DNA of 64,000 bases from Heterostelium album PN500 (GCF_000004825.1 NW_008805068.1:930001-994000); one strand, 5' to 3'; positions 44,572 to 57,127 are shown, numbered from the stretch's first letter. Program-made: numbers and translations. The notes: generated by a model from the sequence alone, not told the origin.

Positions 44572-45183
44572 TTATAAAACTCTGAAACCAGCTTGAGCAT
44601 TGTCACAATTTAAAGCCAACACTTGTTTTGATTCATCGTCGCTTGCAAACAATACCATACCCTCAGAGACACCGAATTTGGTTTTCTTTGGTGCCAAGTT
44701 TGCAACCATAATAACATTCTTTCCTTGTAGTTGTTCTGGTTGATAGTGTTGTTTAATACCACTGAATACTGTTCTAATATCACGTTCAACGATTTCTTCT
44801 GTTTGTGTAGTAGTAGTAGCAGCAGGAGTAGTCGATTCATTTGTTGTTGATGATGTTGCGTTTTCAGTTGATTGTTCACCTGTTTGTTGAGCGGTGACCA
44901 CTGGTTTCTTCTTTGGTCCAATATCCAATGTCAATTTGATCAACTTTTTAGCACCTTCAACATGTTCGGCTTGCACTACTTTGGCAACTCTGAGATCCAA
45001 TTTGAAAAAGTCGTCCAAAGTAATTTCACCTGCAGCAACTGGTGGAAGAGTAGATTTTCCTCCGCAGCAACTGGCGAATCTCACTGGCATCAAAGCACCA
45101 TTATAACAACTTGCTTTGTTCAATGTTGTTGTAGATCTACTGATTAAACTAATTGTATTCTTTAACATATTGCTACTATTCAT
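44572..45183 (-). CDS. Mitochondrial tRNA-binding OB-fold protein (MetRS C-terminal / EMAPII-like)
   Basis: A single exon of 203 codons. The N-terminal about 45 residues are Ser/Thr/Asn/Arg-rich without acids, as in a mitochondrial presequence. The rest is the tRNA-binding domain seen at the C-terminus of bacterial MetRS and in Arc1/AIMP1: [70 protein letters not shown] and MVLFASDD. An insert of about 40 Ser/Thr/Glu residues breaks the barrel where family members have a short turn. It stands alone without a synthetase, so it probably assists a mitochondrial tRNA synthetase in trans (inference). Confidence 0.85.
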   Translation of the reverse strand: MNSSNMLKNTISLISRSTTTLNKASCYNGALMPVRFASCCGGKSTLPPVAAGEITLDDFFKLDLRVAKVVQAEHVEGAKKLIKLTLDIGPKKKPVVTAQQTGEQSTENATSSTTNESTTPAATTTTQTEEIVERDIRTVFSGIKQHYQPEQLQGKNVIMVANLAPKKTKFGVSEGMVLFASDDESKQVLALNCDNAQAGFRVL

Positions 45184-45460
45184 TTTATATATAAGAGATA
45201 ATTAACTAACAGGTATATAAGTAAAGATTGTAGTTATTGTAAATTTAAAAATTTAAATTTGAATTTGAATTTTGTAATGTTTCGTGCACAAGATTCAACG
45301 GGATTCTTAGGCTGATTCCGTTTTTTACCTGAAAAACAAATCAAAAAATCAAAAAAATTGTTTATGAAAAATCAGATGTACGTCATTATTAATTGATTGA
45401 ATGGAATTGCATTCCAAAAAAGTTATTCCTGTTTGTTTTTTGTTCTAAATATATATTAAT

Positions 45461-46413
45461 TTATTTTAGAAGGTCATCAATTTTAGCCAGGAAATCTTTT
45501 TGTCTCTCTTCTTCATTCAACTCTGTGACTAATTCTAAACTCATTGAAGTTAGCTCGATGCTTAGGTGTTCGGACTTTGCACTGTGGTAGTAGATGGATC
45601 TTAGTATACCAATGATACACGAAGCAACCAGTATACAAAACACCGCCATTCCAATAAACAAGTAAACTGTACCGGTCATGAATAGCGGTCCGCCATCCAA
45701 CACTATAAGCTGAGTAAATGTATCACCTTCAACTGGTGCTTTCTCTCCAAATACATATTCAGCTGTACATGAATCTATTGAATAATATACGTTTGCGAAT
45801 CCTCTAAATATAACTTTATTAATATTGTTGCTTTTGTTTGATGTTGTTCTTATAAATAGTTACTTACAAAGGTGTTACTGACACTGTTAATATAATACCA
45901 GTGATCAAATCAGTATCATTGGTTTTTGGAAACAAACATTGACATTCATCTCTTGTTTTCCAATCTAATCGTAAACTAGTTTTATAGATAGATCAATTTA
46001 ATAATTAGTATTTTCATTCCATTAATATATTATAATAAACATCATTGATCTATTATTACATACTGTAAATCGTTTAAAAAAAATCGTGATAATAAAAATG
46101 GATTTGTAATGTTACAATCGAATAAATATTTATGTACATTTCCAGGACTAAAACTCAAGTCCAGTAGGTGATGGCTTGGTCTGTTGTTGGTACACAACAT
46201 ATGAGATCCAAGAATTGGTGAATTGAAATCAAATAGTAACTCTGGAAACGCCAGATATCTAATTACACTTGAATCGTCGGGTGACACCATTTGAAGTCCA
46301 GGCAGATATTGGTGAATGAACCAATCGCTACCCTCTACGAAATAATTACTACTACTAGATACCACTACCAAACCCATCACCAAAAGTATTATATTGTATT
46401 GAAACTTTTTCAT
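45461..46413 (-). CDS. Type I membrane protein of unknown function
   Basis: Exons 46064-46413, 45868-45975 and 45461-45803 encode 266 residues. It has a cleavable-type signal (MKKFQYNIILLVMGLVVVSS), an extracellular or lumenal part of about 170 residues with six or more cysteines (including a CQC pair) and several N-glycosylation sites, then a transmembrane segment YLFIGMAVFCILVASCIIGIL (given as positions about 203-223) and a short acidic cytoplasmic tail of about 45 residues. The middle block with LFPKTNDTDLITGIILTVSV is conserved in style but I do not recognise the family. Both introns are phase-preserving with GTATGT and GTAAGT donors. Confidence 0.75.
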
Positions 46414-47471
46414 AATTAAATTATATTTTAACTATCCAATATAATAATGGTTGTTTTAGAAATAACATCTATTCTTTTTGAACAAAAACAAAAATTATAA
46501 CTATAAATAAATAATATCTAAAAATATAAACTATATGTATTGAAATTTAAACAAATAAATTTACAATGAAATTATTATTTTTACTAAAAATATTGATCAA
46601 AAAAAAAGAAATATATTATTGATATGTGTAAAAAAACTATTATTATCTATAATATTATTATTACTAATACTATTATTTATTTATTTATTTAATAATTTAT
46701 TAAATTGGTTGTGGATTGTATTGTATTATTTTGGATTGGATTGATTGATTGATTGATTGATAGTTTCAACTATTAAGTTAAACTTTTAATATTGGTATTA
46801 TACAATAAATTAAATATTATTTTTTGGATGTTAATATTTTATTAAAAATATTATTTTTTTGATAATCAATTTTGGTTAACTATTAGAATATATATATGGT
46901 GTGGTGGTGTTGTTTGTTGTAAACAAAAATAATAATCAAATTCACCATTCTTTATTTATAAATACTTTGTTGTTTTGTTTGTTTGTTTGTTTTTTTTTTA
47001 AACAAACACATGAATGTACTATCCGTATGAATACCTACCACCCATCAGTAACAAAACAAGTTCTATATGATTCCCACAACAAAAAATAAATATATATAAT
47101 TTTTTTAATCATTTATACAACACACACACACACACACACAACACACATACTGGTAACCATAAAAACCACTTTTATGATCAATCGTGTGTGATATGGTTGT
47201 ATTGAAAACTATGACCGATATCGTTAAGTTTACTGATAAATATTAAAGAACTAAACCTTTAAGTTTGAAGTGAAATAATCATAATTATCTGTTCGTCTGA
47301 AATTGAAATAGGTTAATAAAAAAAAAAAAAAAAAGTTTTTTTGATTTTTTTGTTTTCTTAATTCAAAAACACAAATGCAAAAAATGGTCGATTCTGAATT
47401 CATATCAAATCGTCTTTTCAAATAACTTGTTTTTAAGTTTACATTATATATATTGGGAGTAGTAGATTATA
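46414..47471. other. Divergent intergenic region, 1.06 kb
   Basis: A spacer between the divergent type I membrane protein gene and the heme lyase gene. It contains ATT-rich DNA, a GATT repeat near 46740, a (CA)n at 47119-47140 and long A/T runs. The open frame at 46901-47089 is low complexity. Confidence 0.6.
47119..47140. repeat. (CA)n microsatellite
   Basis: An alternating CA run in the promoter region of the heme lyase gene. Confidence 0.9.
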
Positions 47472-48311
47472 ATGGATGATCAGACAAAACAAAATGCATT
47501 AGCAGGAGGATGCCCTGTTGCACACGATATCAACCCAACCAATAACATGTATAGACCGAATCAAAAACCACATCCCGATCAAAAACTACCGTTGGAAACC
47601 GATCGTGTAACATCTTCGATTCCAAGGTAACCTACCCCAATCAATATGCTATGCTGCTACTGAATGTTGATCTACTACTGATCGATCATTAGATAACGTG
47701 CTAACATACAGATTGTCTTTTGCTTTTATTGACACTTTTAGAACAGAGAAAGAAAATTGGCAATATCCTTCACAACAAATGTTTTTCAATGCAATGAAGA
47801 GAAAGAACTACGAACCAAACGAAGAAGATATGAAAGTCGTCATCGCTATACATAATACAGTAAATGAAAAGTGTTGGGAACATGTAATGGAATGGGAAAA
47901 TGAATTTAAAGAGTATGTAACAAACTAATGACCATCTTAAGATCTCAGAGAATGAAATCAATCAGTTTATTAATATTGTTTGTCGAACAACAACAACAAC
48001 AACAACAACAACGACGACAACAAACGATAAAAAGTGAATGTTGTGATGTAAAATTAGTTAAATTTAGAGGAAGAGCAAAGGATTTCAGTCCAAAAGCAAG
48101 ATTCTTAAATTTTATAGGTTATAAGCTGCCATTCGATCGTCATGATTGGACTGTCGATAGATGTGGAAAGCAAGTTAGATATGTTATCGATTTTTATGAA
48201 GGAAAGGTTGATCCAGAGACCAACAAACCAATTGGAATCTATTTAGATGTGAGACCTGCAATCGATGATCTCAGCACTTTAAAATCAAGATTTAATAATT
48301 TATTCAAATAA
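47472..48311 (+). CDS. Holocytochrome c synthase (cytochrome c heme lyase)
   Basis: Exons 47472-47626, 47742-47912 and a third exon ending at 48311. The first has the GCPV heme-regulatory motif at residues 13-16 and [15 protein letters not shown]. The second gives [20 protein letters not shown] and the W-E-N/E helix. The third has [39 protein letters not shown] and [12 protein letters not shown], all family hallmarks. The enzyme attaches heme to cytochrome c in the mitochondrial intermembrane space. The last intron is ambiguous: with acceptor at 48034 the protein is about 200 residues and aligns without gap to animal HCCS; with acceptor at 47965 it gains a Gln-rich insert (about 223 residues). 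Both keep the frame. Confidence 0.92.
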
Positions 48312-48439
48312 AAACAACAATCTACTCTTCTACTATTTTAATATAAACATATATATATTTATAGTTAGTTATTTTTTTAATTAATAAATAATTTTTATTT
48401 CTATTTTCTTCTTTTTCTTTTTTTAATTATTATTATTTT

Positions 48440-51400
48440 TTAAGATAAATTAAATAATTTCATTAACATATGAATTGTCATATTGACATGTAGTGTAATA
48501 CCTTCTAATGGATACTCTTCAATGTGATTCTTACTGTACTCCAAGAGTTGATCCAACTCGAGAGTGACCGTCTTGGAAATGAGTCCGAATTTCGCTTCGA
48601 TCTCAAAGATACCACCTCCCAGTTGCTTAATGTAGACGTTGGTCTTGCTGTGAGATGATTCCGGTAGGTCGCAGTGCAGAACCATACCCTTCTTGACGAG
48701 ATCCGAGAGGATTTGTTTGATTGGCTTCTCCTTGGAGTCGGTGTTGGACTGTTGCTTACGAAGCTCCTTCTTTGCAATGGCTTTGGAGAGTTGTTCGTTT
48801 TGGAATTTAACGAGATTCTCGAGTGGCGTTGTTTCGATTCTGACCTTCTTGAGGAGGTTGTAGAGACGATCGAGTTCCGATCTCATCAATTTATTCTTTC
48901 TCAAGACCGATTGCAATTCCTTTTCTACCTCCAACAAGAAGATATCGTAGACCTCGGGTTCACTGCTGACCAACTCCTGACGGAACGACTTTAGTCGTTC
49001 GATCAACTGGTCACACTTGGCAATCAGTGTCATATTCTCAGCGGTGTTATTACCGGTTTTACAGAATTGAATGGCGTCGAGTAGGATCCTAATCGAGTTG
49101 ACATCCTTCTTGGGTGGAGGTGTCTTTGAGAGGATTTCAATCATCCAGATCTTTGCTTCCTTGAACAAGTCGGGTGGCATCACTGTTTCATTTTCATGGT
49201 TATTGATAAAGGTAAGTTGAATGGAACGGTCACCTTGTTCTGGCAAGAGAATCGGTGATTCCAGTTGATCCAACAACGATTGCAACCACCATGCATCGGT
49301 ACGACCACTGACATGTTGTTTGGGTGAACCGATTTGATATCTACGCTTCTCGGACATCGAGTAGTTCTTCTTGGCGATTTCATTCAGTGTCTTTGGATCG
49401 TAAGAGAGAGTACCAACATCAACCAAATCATAGTAAAAGTCGAGAATGGTTTCGTGTAACCAAATCACTTCTGAGACATTAACGACAGTACAGAAACTAA
49501 TGTTGTTCTCAGCCATAACTTGGTTGTACTCTGTGTAGTGAATGAGTTCATCAAGATCTGGAACGTTGGTAACTGACTCTAAGAATTTGTTGGCCACATC
49601 CTTTTGTGACTCAATCCAAGCTGCAATCTTGGGAGTTGCATATGGATGCAACCAAGCTCTGTTGGAGAATGCCGATTGCAACAATCTGGAAACAAGCGAA
49701 AGATTCATACGTGCCTGTTGTGCAATCAATGGATGTGAGAGAAGTACCAATTCATTCAATAGATCTGGTGATGCAATAATCGATGTAATGAATCTGTAGA
49801 TCAAAAAGTAGTAGGTTACCTGATGATCGTGTTCACCGGACTTCTTTGCAAAACTACAAACCGCCTTCTCGGAGATCTCACGACAGAGGAAACGAAGTTG
49901 CACTGGAATTTGATCGAGCGATTTGACAATGCGATCGAGGAAGTCAGCTCCAAACTCCAAGAGTTGCGAGATACGCGATTGATGTAGTGAAGCGACTTGG
50001 GGATCTCCAAGACATTGATCGAATGTCTTGGCTGAACGATCGGACTTCTTTCCCTCCTTCAACTCCTTGTCACGTTGAAGTTGCTTGTGGATCCAGACTG
50101 GATCAAAGTTGAGATCTAAATCTGGTTGATTCAAAATTCTAAGAATGCCTGGTGTGATTACTTCTTGAAGATACTTCAATCCCTTCTTTCTAAAGTAGTC
50201 AAAGAGCAAGTTCAATGGAACTGATTCCGATGCCATGAACTCTGTCAAGCTGCCGGACGAAGAGATTTGATATTCCAAGGCGAATGACAATGATTTCAAG
50301 AAGAGATCTTCTTCTCTTGGCGATACTTCATAGGGGTAGAGTGAGAGCAACAAACTCTGACTGGTCTTGGAGATCTGGCTGCTACTGAGAAGATACAAAA
50401 TCTTACCCATGACATGTGGTTGGTTTTGGATGTAGTAGAACAAACTCTGGTAGTTACGCATCTTGATTGGATTCAAACCGTTGGCAACACCCTTGACTGG
50501 CTTGATCTTCTTTTTCAACTTCTTGAGTTTCTTTCCTTCTTTCTTGTTCTCCAAGACACGATCGATCGATTTGGTCAGTCTTCTTAGCTCGGTTTGAAGA
50601 TTACGAGTGTTACGGATCTCACCAACGAGATTTCTCTTGAGCTCGGTGATATCTCCAACAAGCTTACCCATATTCTCAAAGGTCGATGGTGATTCAGCAA
50701 GAGTCTTTTGAATTCTGGTGGCAATACGATATTCCTTGAGATTCTCAAGACGTTCTTGTTCGTTTGCCTCGCGATCACTTTTCTCACGCTCCATACGCTC
50801 ACGTTCAGCAATCTCTTTTTCCATACGCTCGCGTTCTTCACGCTCTCTCTCCATACGCTCGCGCTCCGCCAACTCACGCTCCATGCGCTCCTTCTCAAGA
50901 CGTTCACGCTCTACCTTTTCACGCTCGGCTCTCTCCATATCTTCACGCTCTCTCTCCAAACGCTCACGTTCAACACGCTCACGCTCAATTGCCTCACGTT
51001 CCAATCTTTCTTTCTCCAAACGCTCACGCTCTGCTCTCTCTTGCTCCTTACGTTCACGCTCCGCACGATCACGCTCTACACGTTCACGCTCCAAACGTTC
51101 ACGGTCAGCTCTCTCCAACTCCAATGTCTGACGCATGTCAGCAATGGCAGCTTCAGAGTTGAAAAGTGAAGCAACAAGTGCAAGATTCAACTTTGGATGT
51201 CCAAGAGCAATGTCCGATGGAGTCAAGAAACATTTAACACCCAGCTTGTCACATGCATTCGTAATGAATTCAGCTCTAACAAAGAGATTCGATTCGTTTT
51301 GAGCACGTTCAACCAATGTTGAAAATTCAATTGGTACCAACTGAGCAAACAAGTTGGCATAGATAATTGAATCTTGAACATCCTCACTGAAATTGGTAAT

Positions 51401-52969
51401 TCTACGTTCACATCCAGCCTTTTCCAAGTGATAGTTGACCCAACGCAAGAGAATCTGCTCGGCAGAGTGTTCCTCCTTCTCTTTGGTCTTGTGATCTTCA
51501 CCTTCTTTGATTTGTTGATCTTCCTCTTGCTCCTCAAAGAGGATGTCAAGGATTTCATCGTTGGCATTCTGATTTACCATTGCCAAGAGACCGGCTTTGA
51601 TAATTTGCCAAATGATACCCAACACCAAGTATGGAGTGGCATTGACAAGATCTTGTGCACCAATATTCACAATGATACAACCAACTTTTGTTGCATTCTT
51701 GATAACTATATTTTGATTACCGATCTGTTCGAATGGATTCATCTTTAACTTGATAACCAATCCTTTTAGATCAACTTGATTTGGGAATAATGATTCCATC
51801 AATTTACTGAATAAATTCATTGAATAATAATTAGATTATTAATAAATATATATTGTTGTTTTGTTTTCAAAAACTTACTTTAATAATACACCATCATTAC
51901 AAGCTGTAAATAACATATTTGATGATGGATCAATTGGAATATATGCTGAAAGAGTGGTTTGTTGATCACCAAGTCTTTCAGAGATGAATTTAGAGTAGGC
52001 TACTTTCTCTTCCTCCGAGAATGTGTGAACACTACCCTCTTCAGCGTTAGCATTGATCAATGCAACATCTTTCTTTGCAACCTTGGGTACTTCAATTGCA
52101 TCCATATCTTCTTCGTCTTCTTGGTCTACTTCTTCTCGGTATCCGTCTTCTTCGTCGTCTTCTTCTAATTCGCCGTAGTACTCTTCTGCACCGTCAATAT
52201 CTGTGTAGTGATCGTAAAAATTGTTGTATTCGTAATATTGTAATTCCTCAAGTAACTCTTGTTCTTCTTTAGTTAGGAATTGTTGTGGAAGAACAAATTG
52301 TGTTGAATTTCTATTTGATTTGTTTGTGGTTGCTGTTGTTGATGCTGTTGCTGTTGTTTGTTGTTGATATGATAGTTGATGTTGTTGTAGATTCTTTGTT
52401 GTCAATGGTGATGATGATGAAGATGAAGTTGTTGTTGTTGATGTATCTTGACAATATTGTTCAATAAATAATTGTTTTGTCAATTGAAATTGTTTGGAAT
52501 ATCTTTTTGAACAATTGTTATTGTTACTATCTACACTGTTGATACTGGTGTTACTCCTGATACTATCGTTATTATAATATCCGTTTGTCAGAGATGTCTT
52601 CTTTGAAATACTCTGATTGTTGTTGTTGTTGGTATTGTAATTACTGTTGATAATATTATGATTATTATTAATACTCTGATTGTTGTTGGTTGGAGTTGGA
52701 GTTGAATAATTACTGAGTGCACCACCAAAACTATTGGATGATCTGATACTATTATAGCCTAGTGATTGATTGTTGTTGCCGCTATTAAACTGGTTGGGAC
52801 TATAAGATTTACTTTTTTGGACCAATGAATTTCCACTACTGAAACCAATACTATTGTTATTGTCATGATTATGTTGATTAGATTTTTTAATTTGTTCATT
52901 TGATTGTTGTTGTTGTTGTTGTTTTTCATTGGAATAAGAAGAATTAGTAAATGGTGATTTATACATCAT
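48440..52969 (-). CDS. Fimbrin-type CH domains fused to an IQGAP-like GAP-related region
   Basis: Exons 51879-52969 and 48440-51806 (GTAAGT...TTCAG) encode 1485 residues. Order: an Asn/Ser/Gln-rich N-terminus; a CH domain split by the intron (about 315-445: EEEKVAYSKFISERLG, ACNDGVLLNKLMES, IVNIGAQDLVNATPYLVLG), matching fimbrin's first CH; a second CH (about 477-580: ILLRWVNYHLEKAGCERRI, GHPKLNLALVASLFN); a charged coiled coil of RERxERERLE repeats (about 589-724); an IQGAP-type GAP-related domain (about 814-1160: FLKSLSFALEYQI, YYFLIYRFITSIIASPDLL); and an IQGAP C-terminal domain (about 1240-1480: LVKKGMVLHCDLPE, FEIEAKFGLISKTVTLELDQ). It should link actin bundles to Rac/Cdc42-class signalling. 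No IQ motif was spotted, and no clear arginine finger. Confidence 0.88.
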
Positions 52970-55155
52970 TTTTTTTTACAGTTTTTTTTAGATATTATTA
53001 TTATATTTTTAGATAAATAAATAAAAGATTGTTGTTTTAAACTATTAAATAAATTAAAAGTGAATATGTATGTATACACGAGTGAATTGGAAATTGATAC
53101 AAATAATATATTTTATATTTATATTTAATACAAATGTTTGTTTGTTTGTTTGTTGTTTTAATTTATTTAAATGAAAAAATGCTTTTGGGATGTCAAATAC
53201 TGCAGTTGTAATATTTTGTATATTATTGTTTATATATAATGTTTTAATAATAATGATGATGATGTGGATATTGAGGTTGGGTATCCACAATTGATGTACA
53301 TATAGAGATAGAAGATGCGTACTCTTCAATCAGTATTATCATTATCATCATCATCATTCATCTTATAATGGGGACATGTGGTTGGTTGAATTATGAGTAA
53401 ATTGAGAATATTGGATTAAAAAAGATAAAAGTTTACTAATATTGCTCTTTCCGATTAGATTGGACTCTGAAATAATTTAATTTAATTGATCACATGTGTG
53501 TTGGTCAATCCGTAATGCACTTCCAAATTTGACAACATCATAATATTTTCCACCAATAAAAAAATAAAAAAAAACAACAACAACAACTAATAATAATAAT
53601 AATTATGATAACATGTATTCACTTATATGATCTCTAAAATTAACTATTATTGGCACTTCACTTACGTTGTTGTGTTGTTACTAATGCCACTACTACTACT
53701 ACTACTACTACTAATGATGTGTATAATAGGTTGTATCTATCTATGTGTATGCTGTTGTTGAAAATATCAAAAAATGTACACCATCATGTAAATTGGTAAA
53801 TATCTATTAAATTATATCTTTACTAATAAAAGTAATATTTGCTGCAGGTGATGTTTTATAGAATAGTATATAAGATAAAATGATATAAATTAAAAAAACA
53901 ATATAATTATTGTTTGATTTTTTTTTTAATAGTTTTTTTTAATTCTTGCTTGTTGTTGGAGAAAAAAACAACCAACACCCACATCTATCCAAAAAAACAG
54001 ACAGATATTTAAATAAGGTGCGTATAATTATAGGGTTGTTTAAACCATTCATCTTTTAAAATTTAAAATGACAAACAATTGTAAATATCCACACACCTAT
54101 CATTTGAATTAAAGTGTGTGAAAAAAAAAAAAAAAAACTATCTATAAATCACAATTAAATAAACCACAATAAAAACAATATGATATATTATAAAGATATA
54201 ATAAGGAGTTTAGCTTTAATATTCTATTTATACAATTTATAATGTATTATTCACGCTAAATATCGATATAGTAGATTATGTGCGTTGTTTTTTTAATACT
54301 TTATTTAAATGGTAAATAAACTTACATATTACAACTATTATGAATATTATTAGAGAATCGATGGTAAATATGTTATATATTTGTAATAAATATTAATAAA
54401 AAGGTAAGGTATTGATTAAAATAAAAATCAATCAAAAACAATCGATACACTCAACAAATTTAAAAATATCTTTTTTTCAAAGTTTGTGATAATTTTGTAC
54501 ATCAAATTATTTTGTATGAAAAGGTGCACCTTTGAGCAAAAAATGTGTGTTTTTTTTCCCTGCAAATCTAAATCTAAAAAAGTTTTTTTTTTTTTTTCAA
54601 ATCAAAAAAATCGCTTATTTTTATTTTTAATTTATTTTTTCATTGGACATTCAAAAAAAAAAAAAAGAAACAATCAAAAGATATATCTGAAAAATAAAAT
54701 TAAAAGGAATTTATTATATTTAATTAATGTAAGATTTCGCCAAGGCAACAATGGAAATGAAGTATTCAAATATGATACAATTTGCAAAAAATCAAGAAAA
54801 AATATGAAAGAACTTGTTCACCTACATTCTTCTTTTTAACATTTATTAAGGAATAATTACCTGAGTGGGGTCATAACCCTCAATCTAATTCTTTTTTAAA
54901 TTGAAAGAATCTCTTTCACAATTTTAAATCTTTAGCCATTATATAATATTACTCCTTTCTCAATATTTCGAATTAAATTAATGTAATGAATATTCTTATA
55001 TTGAAAATAACATAAAAATAATGATTCAAAATCAAGGTTTTGGACCTATATATTTTTGTTCATTTTTATTTTTCTTTGCCCATTTGTTTATTATGTATTT
55101 TATTAAATGATAAAAAGGCCCATTAAAGTTGTACATAGGTATTAAAACAAGTTAT
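52970..55155. other. 2.2 kb intergenic region
   Basis: A spacer between the CH-IQGAP gene start (minus strand) and the end of the BAR gene. It is AT-rich with ACT and ATC triplet repeats near 53690-53712 and 53335-53360. The tail of the frame at 54486-54839 and a 24-base exon-like block at 54861-54884 looked slightly coding-like, but no gene could be built from them. Confidence 0.55.
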
Positions 55156-56678
55156 TTATTTTTTGAATGGTGGTCTCTGACCTGTGAATGGTTGTGGAGG
55201 TTGATATTGATTATTTGCAGCTGGCTGTGGTGGTTGATATGGTACTGGTGGTTTATATTGTGCTGGTGGTGATGGTCTTGCTGGTGGCTGATATTGATTT
55301 ACTGCATGTGAAGGTGGTGAAGTTGGTGCACCATATTGAGAGGGAGTCGGGTACATCTGTTGATGGTGCGAACTATCAATATCTATATCGTGAATCGAGG
55401 ATGGAACATTCTTGAGAGAGAGTGGTCTTGGTGGTGGTGGTGGTTGTTGGTACTGTTGTTGTGGTGGTTGGTATTGTTGTTGTGGTGGTTGATATTGTTG
55501 CTGTGGTGGTTGGTATTGTTGTTGTGGAGGTTGGTATTGTTGTTGTGGAGGTTGATATTGTTGCTGTGGTGGTTGATACTGTTGTTGTGGAGGTGATGGT
55601 TGTGGTTGGTATGGTTGCGGTGAATTGTATGAAGATGGACCTGTTGGTGCGGATGGAGGTGGTGGTGGAGATGGACGATGTGCATTGTTGTTGTATAAAT
55701 TGTTGTTTAATCTGGCTGGACGCTGTGGTTGTCCTCCGCCACCACCGCCATTCTGTGGACTGACAGCTCCACTCTTTATGGAACCTTCTGGTCCGGCTTG
55801 AATGTCCTCGGTGTTTGGTGGACCGTCCGGTAGTAGTACGGTGATTGGATTGATGGCGGGTGGTGGACGTGCAAGCTGTCCGTCGCAACTCGCGAATGCT
55901 TGATACAAACTCTGGAAGAGTGCAGTCTGTGAGTGTTGAATACGCATCAGTGAATCGTCAAACAGCGTGATCTTCTCCTCAAAGAATCGATGAATATCCA
56001 GCAGAGTATTGTAGTTCTTGGTGAGATATGCTTGTTTCTTTGCACGGTTTGTCTGTTCCTCGGCATTGAGCTTATTGAAATCAGCGGATGTCTTCTCGCG
56101 AAGCTGTTTGATACGCTGGTCGGATTGCTCCACCGACAACAACAGGTTGTCACGTGCAGTGATAGAGTCGCGAATACTCTTGATCATATTCATGCATCGA
56201 TTGACACTCTCATTGTATTGCTTGTTGCTATCGATCCAATCGTTGTAGACATTCTCAATTTGTGCACCAATCTGATGACTGTACTGATGCAATGGATGAT
56301 CATCAGGCAAATGTTTAGTTAACTTTTTATTTAAACTCTCTGGATCCAAAAATAACTCTAAATTAAGCAATTAAGTAATTGATTTTGAATATTAGAAAGA
56401 ATGTTAAACATATATAATGTTTGAGTCAATAAAATAGTTACTGGCTAAATTTTTATCACGTTTCTTCAATGCTTCGAAAATCGAGTTTACATGATCCGAT
56501 TCATGTTTGAATTCCTTTCTAGCTTGTTCGAACGATTGATCAGTGTCTCTATTCGGACCACCACCAAGAGCTCTCCTCATCTAAAGTAATATTATTAATA
56601 TATAGTTAAATAAAACTAAAGTCATGTTATTTTAAAAATTAGCTAGCTTACTTTATTTGTAAAATTTGCAAAAGACAT
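55156..56678 (-). CDS. BAR-domain protein with Pro/Gln heptad repeats
   Basis: Exons 56652-56678 (nine codons), 56442-56580 and 55156-56357 encode 455 residues. The N-terminus (MSFANFTNKMRRALGGG) could form a short amphipathic helix as in N-BAR proteins. Residues about 15-213 are three long helices: RKEFKHESDHVNSIFEALKK, LNKKLTKHLPDDHPLHQY, IENVYNDWIDSNKQY, NMIKSIRDSITARDNLLLSV, and a Lys/Glu helix closing with a DIHRFFEEKITLFDDSL block. These show the BAR pattern of curved-membrane dimers. The C-terminal half is Pro/Gln/Tyr-rich with about eight tandem PPQQQYQ units (about 311-367). It is paralogous to the next gene upstream through the same helices, intron positions and linkers (WIDSNKQY against WNDSNQQN). 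Confidence 0.85.
55440..55612. repeat. 21-base tandem repeat encoding PPQQQYQ heptads
   Basis: About eight copies of a 21-base unit (plus-strand core TGTTGTTGTGGTGGTTGGTA or close variants) inside the BAR-protein gene. It encodes a run of PPQQQYQ units. Copy-to-copy differences are mostly silent (GGT against GGA), which suggests selection on the peptide. Confidence 0.8.
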
Positions 56679-57127
56679 TTTTTGTACAACTAAACTACAA
56701 ATAGTAAATTAAATAATATTTAAAGTAATTTTCTCTCTTTACAACAAATTGGTATTATTAAAAATTATGAATCATAAAAAAAAAAATGAAAATTCAATTG
56801 CCTAAACAAGGTTACATAGAGGTCATTTCAAACAAAAAAAAAACCAAAATATAAAAAAATGTAAAATTATTTTAATTGCAATTTATTCCGTTGAAATTGG
56901 GAACACACAAAAATGTAATATAACACTTTAATGTACTTTAACAGTCACTTCGAATATATTATAATCTTTAAATAAATTTTTTAACAATCCAAATATTTTT
57001 GAATTCTATCCCTTTTTTTTTCTTATTTATAATAAAAACAACCAAGATTTAATTAACAATCAACTATTTTAAAATTACAAAAGTATAAATATTTATTTTG
57101 ATTTTTAGAAATAAATTAATAAAGAGA
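56679..57127. other. Spacer between the two BAR-domain paralogs
   Basis: 449 AT-rich bases between the start of the BAR gene and the end of its transglutaminase-bearing paralog, both on the minus strand. It must contain the promoter of the first. No coding block is seen. Confidence 0.6.

Noticed and set aside
47072-47079. TCCCACAA, matching the upstream element of dictyostelid small non-coding RNA genes
   Set aside because: An eight-base degenerate match is expected several times in 64 kb by chance, and no class I RNA stem or snRNA sequence follows at the right distance.
50708-51169. Plus-strand frames opposite the CH-IQGAP coiled coil (Ser/Arg-rich and Leu/Thr-rich)
   Set aside because: They are shadows of the RERxERERLE repeats on the minus strand, with no domain of their own.
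54861-54884. Exon-like block reading IEGYDPTQ, reminiscent of the Ras switch I YDPTIE, with MAKDLKL about 60 bases upstream
   Set aside because: There is no P-loop, G3 or later GTPase motif nearby, spacing is wrong and stops intervene. Eight residues are too few to claim a GTPase remnant.
55376-55888. Thr-rich 170-codon minus-strand frame within the BAR gene
   Set aside because: It is a shifted reading of the PPQQQYQ repeats; the true frame continues from the BAR helices.
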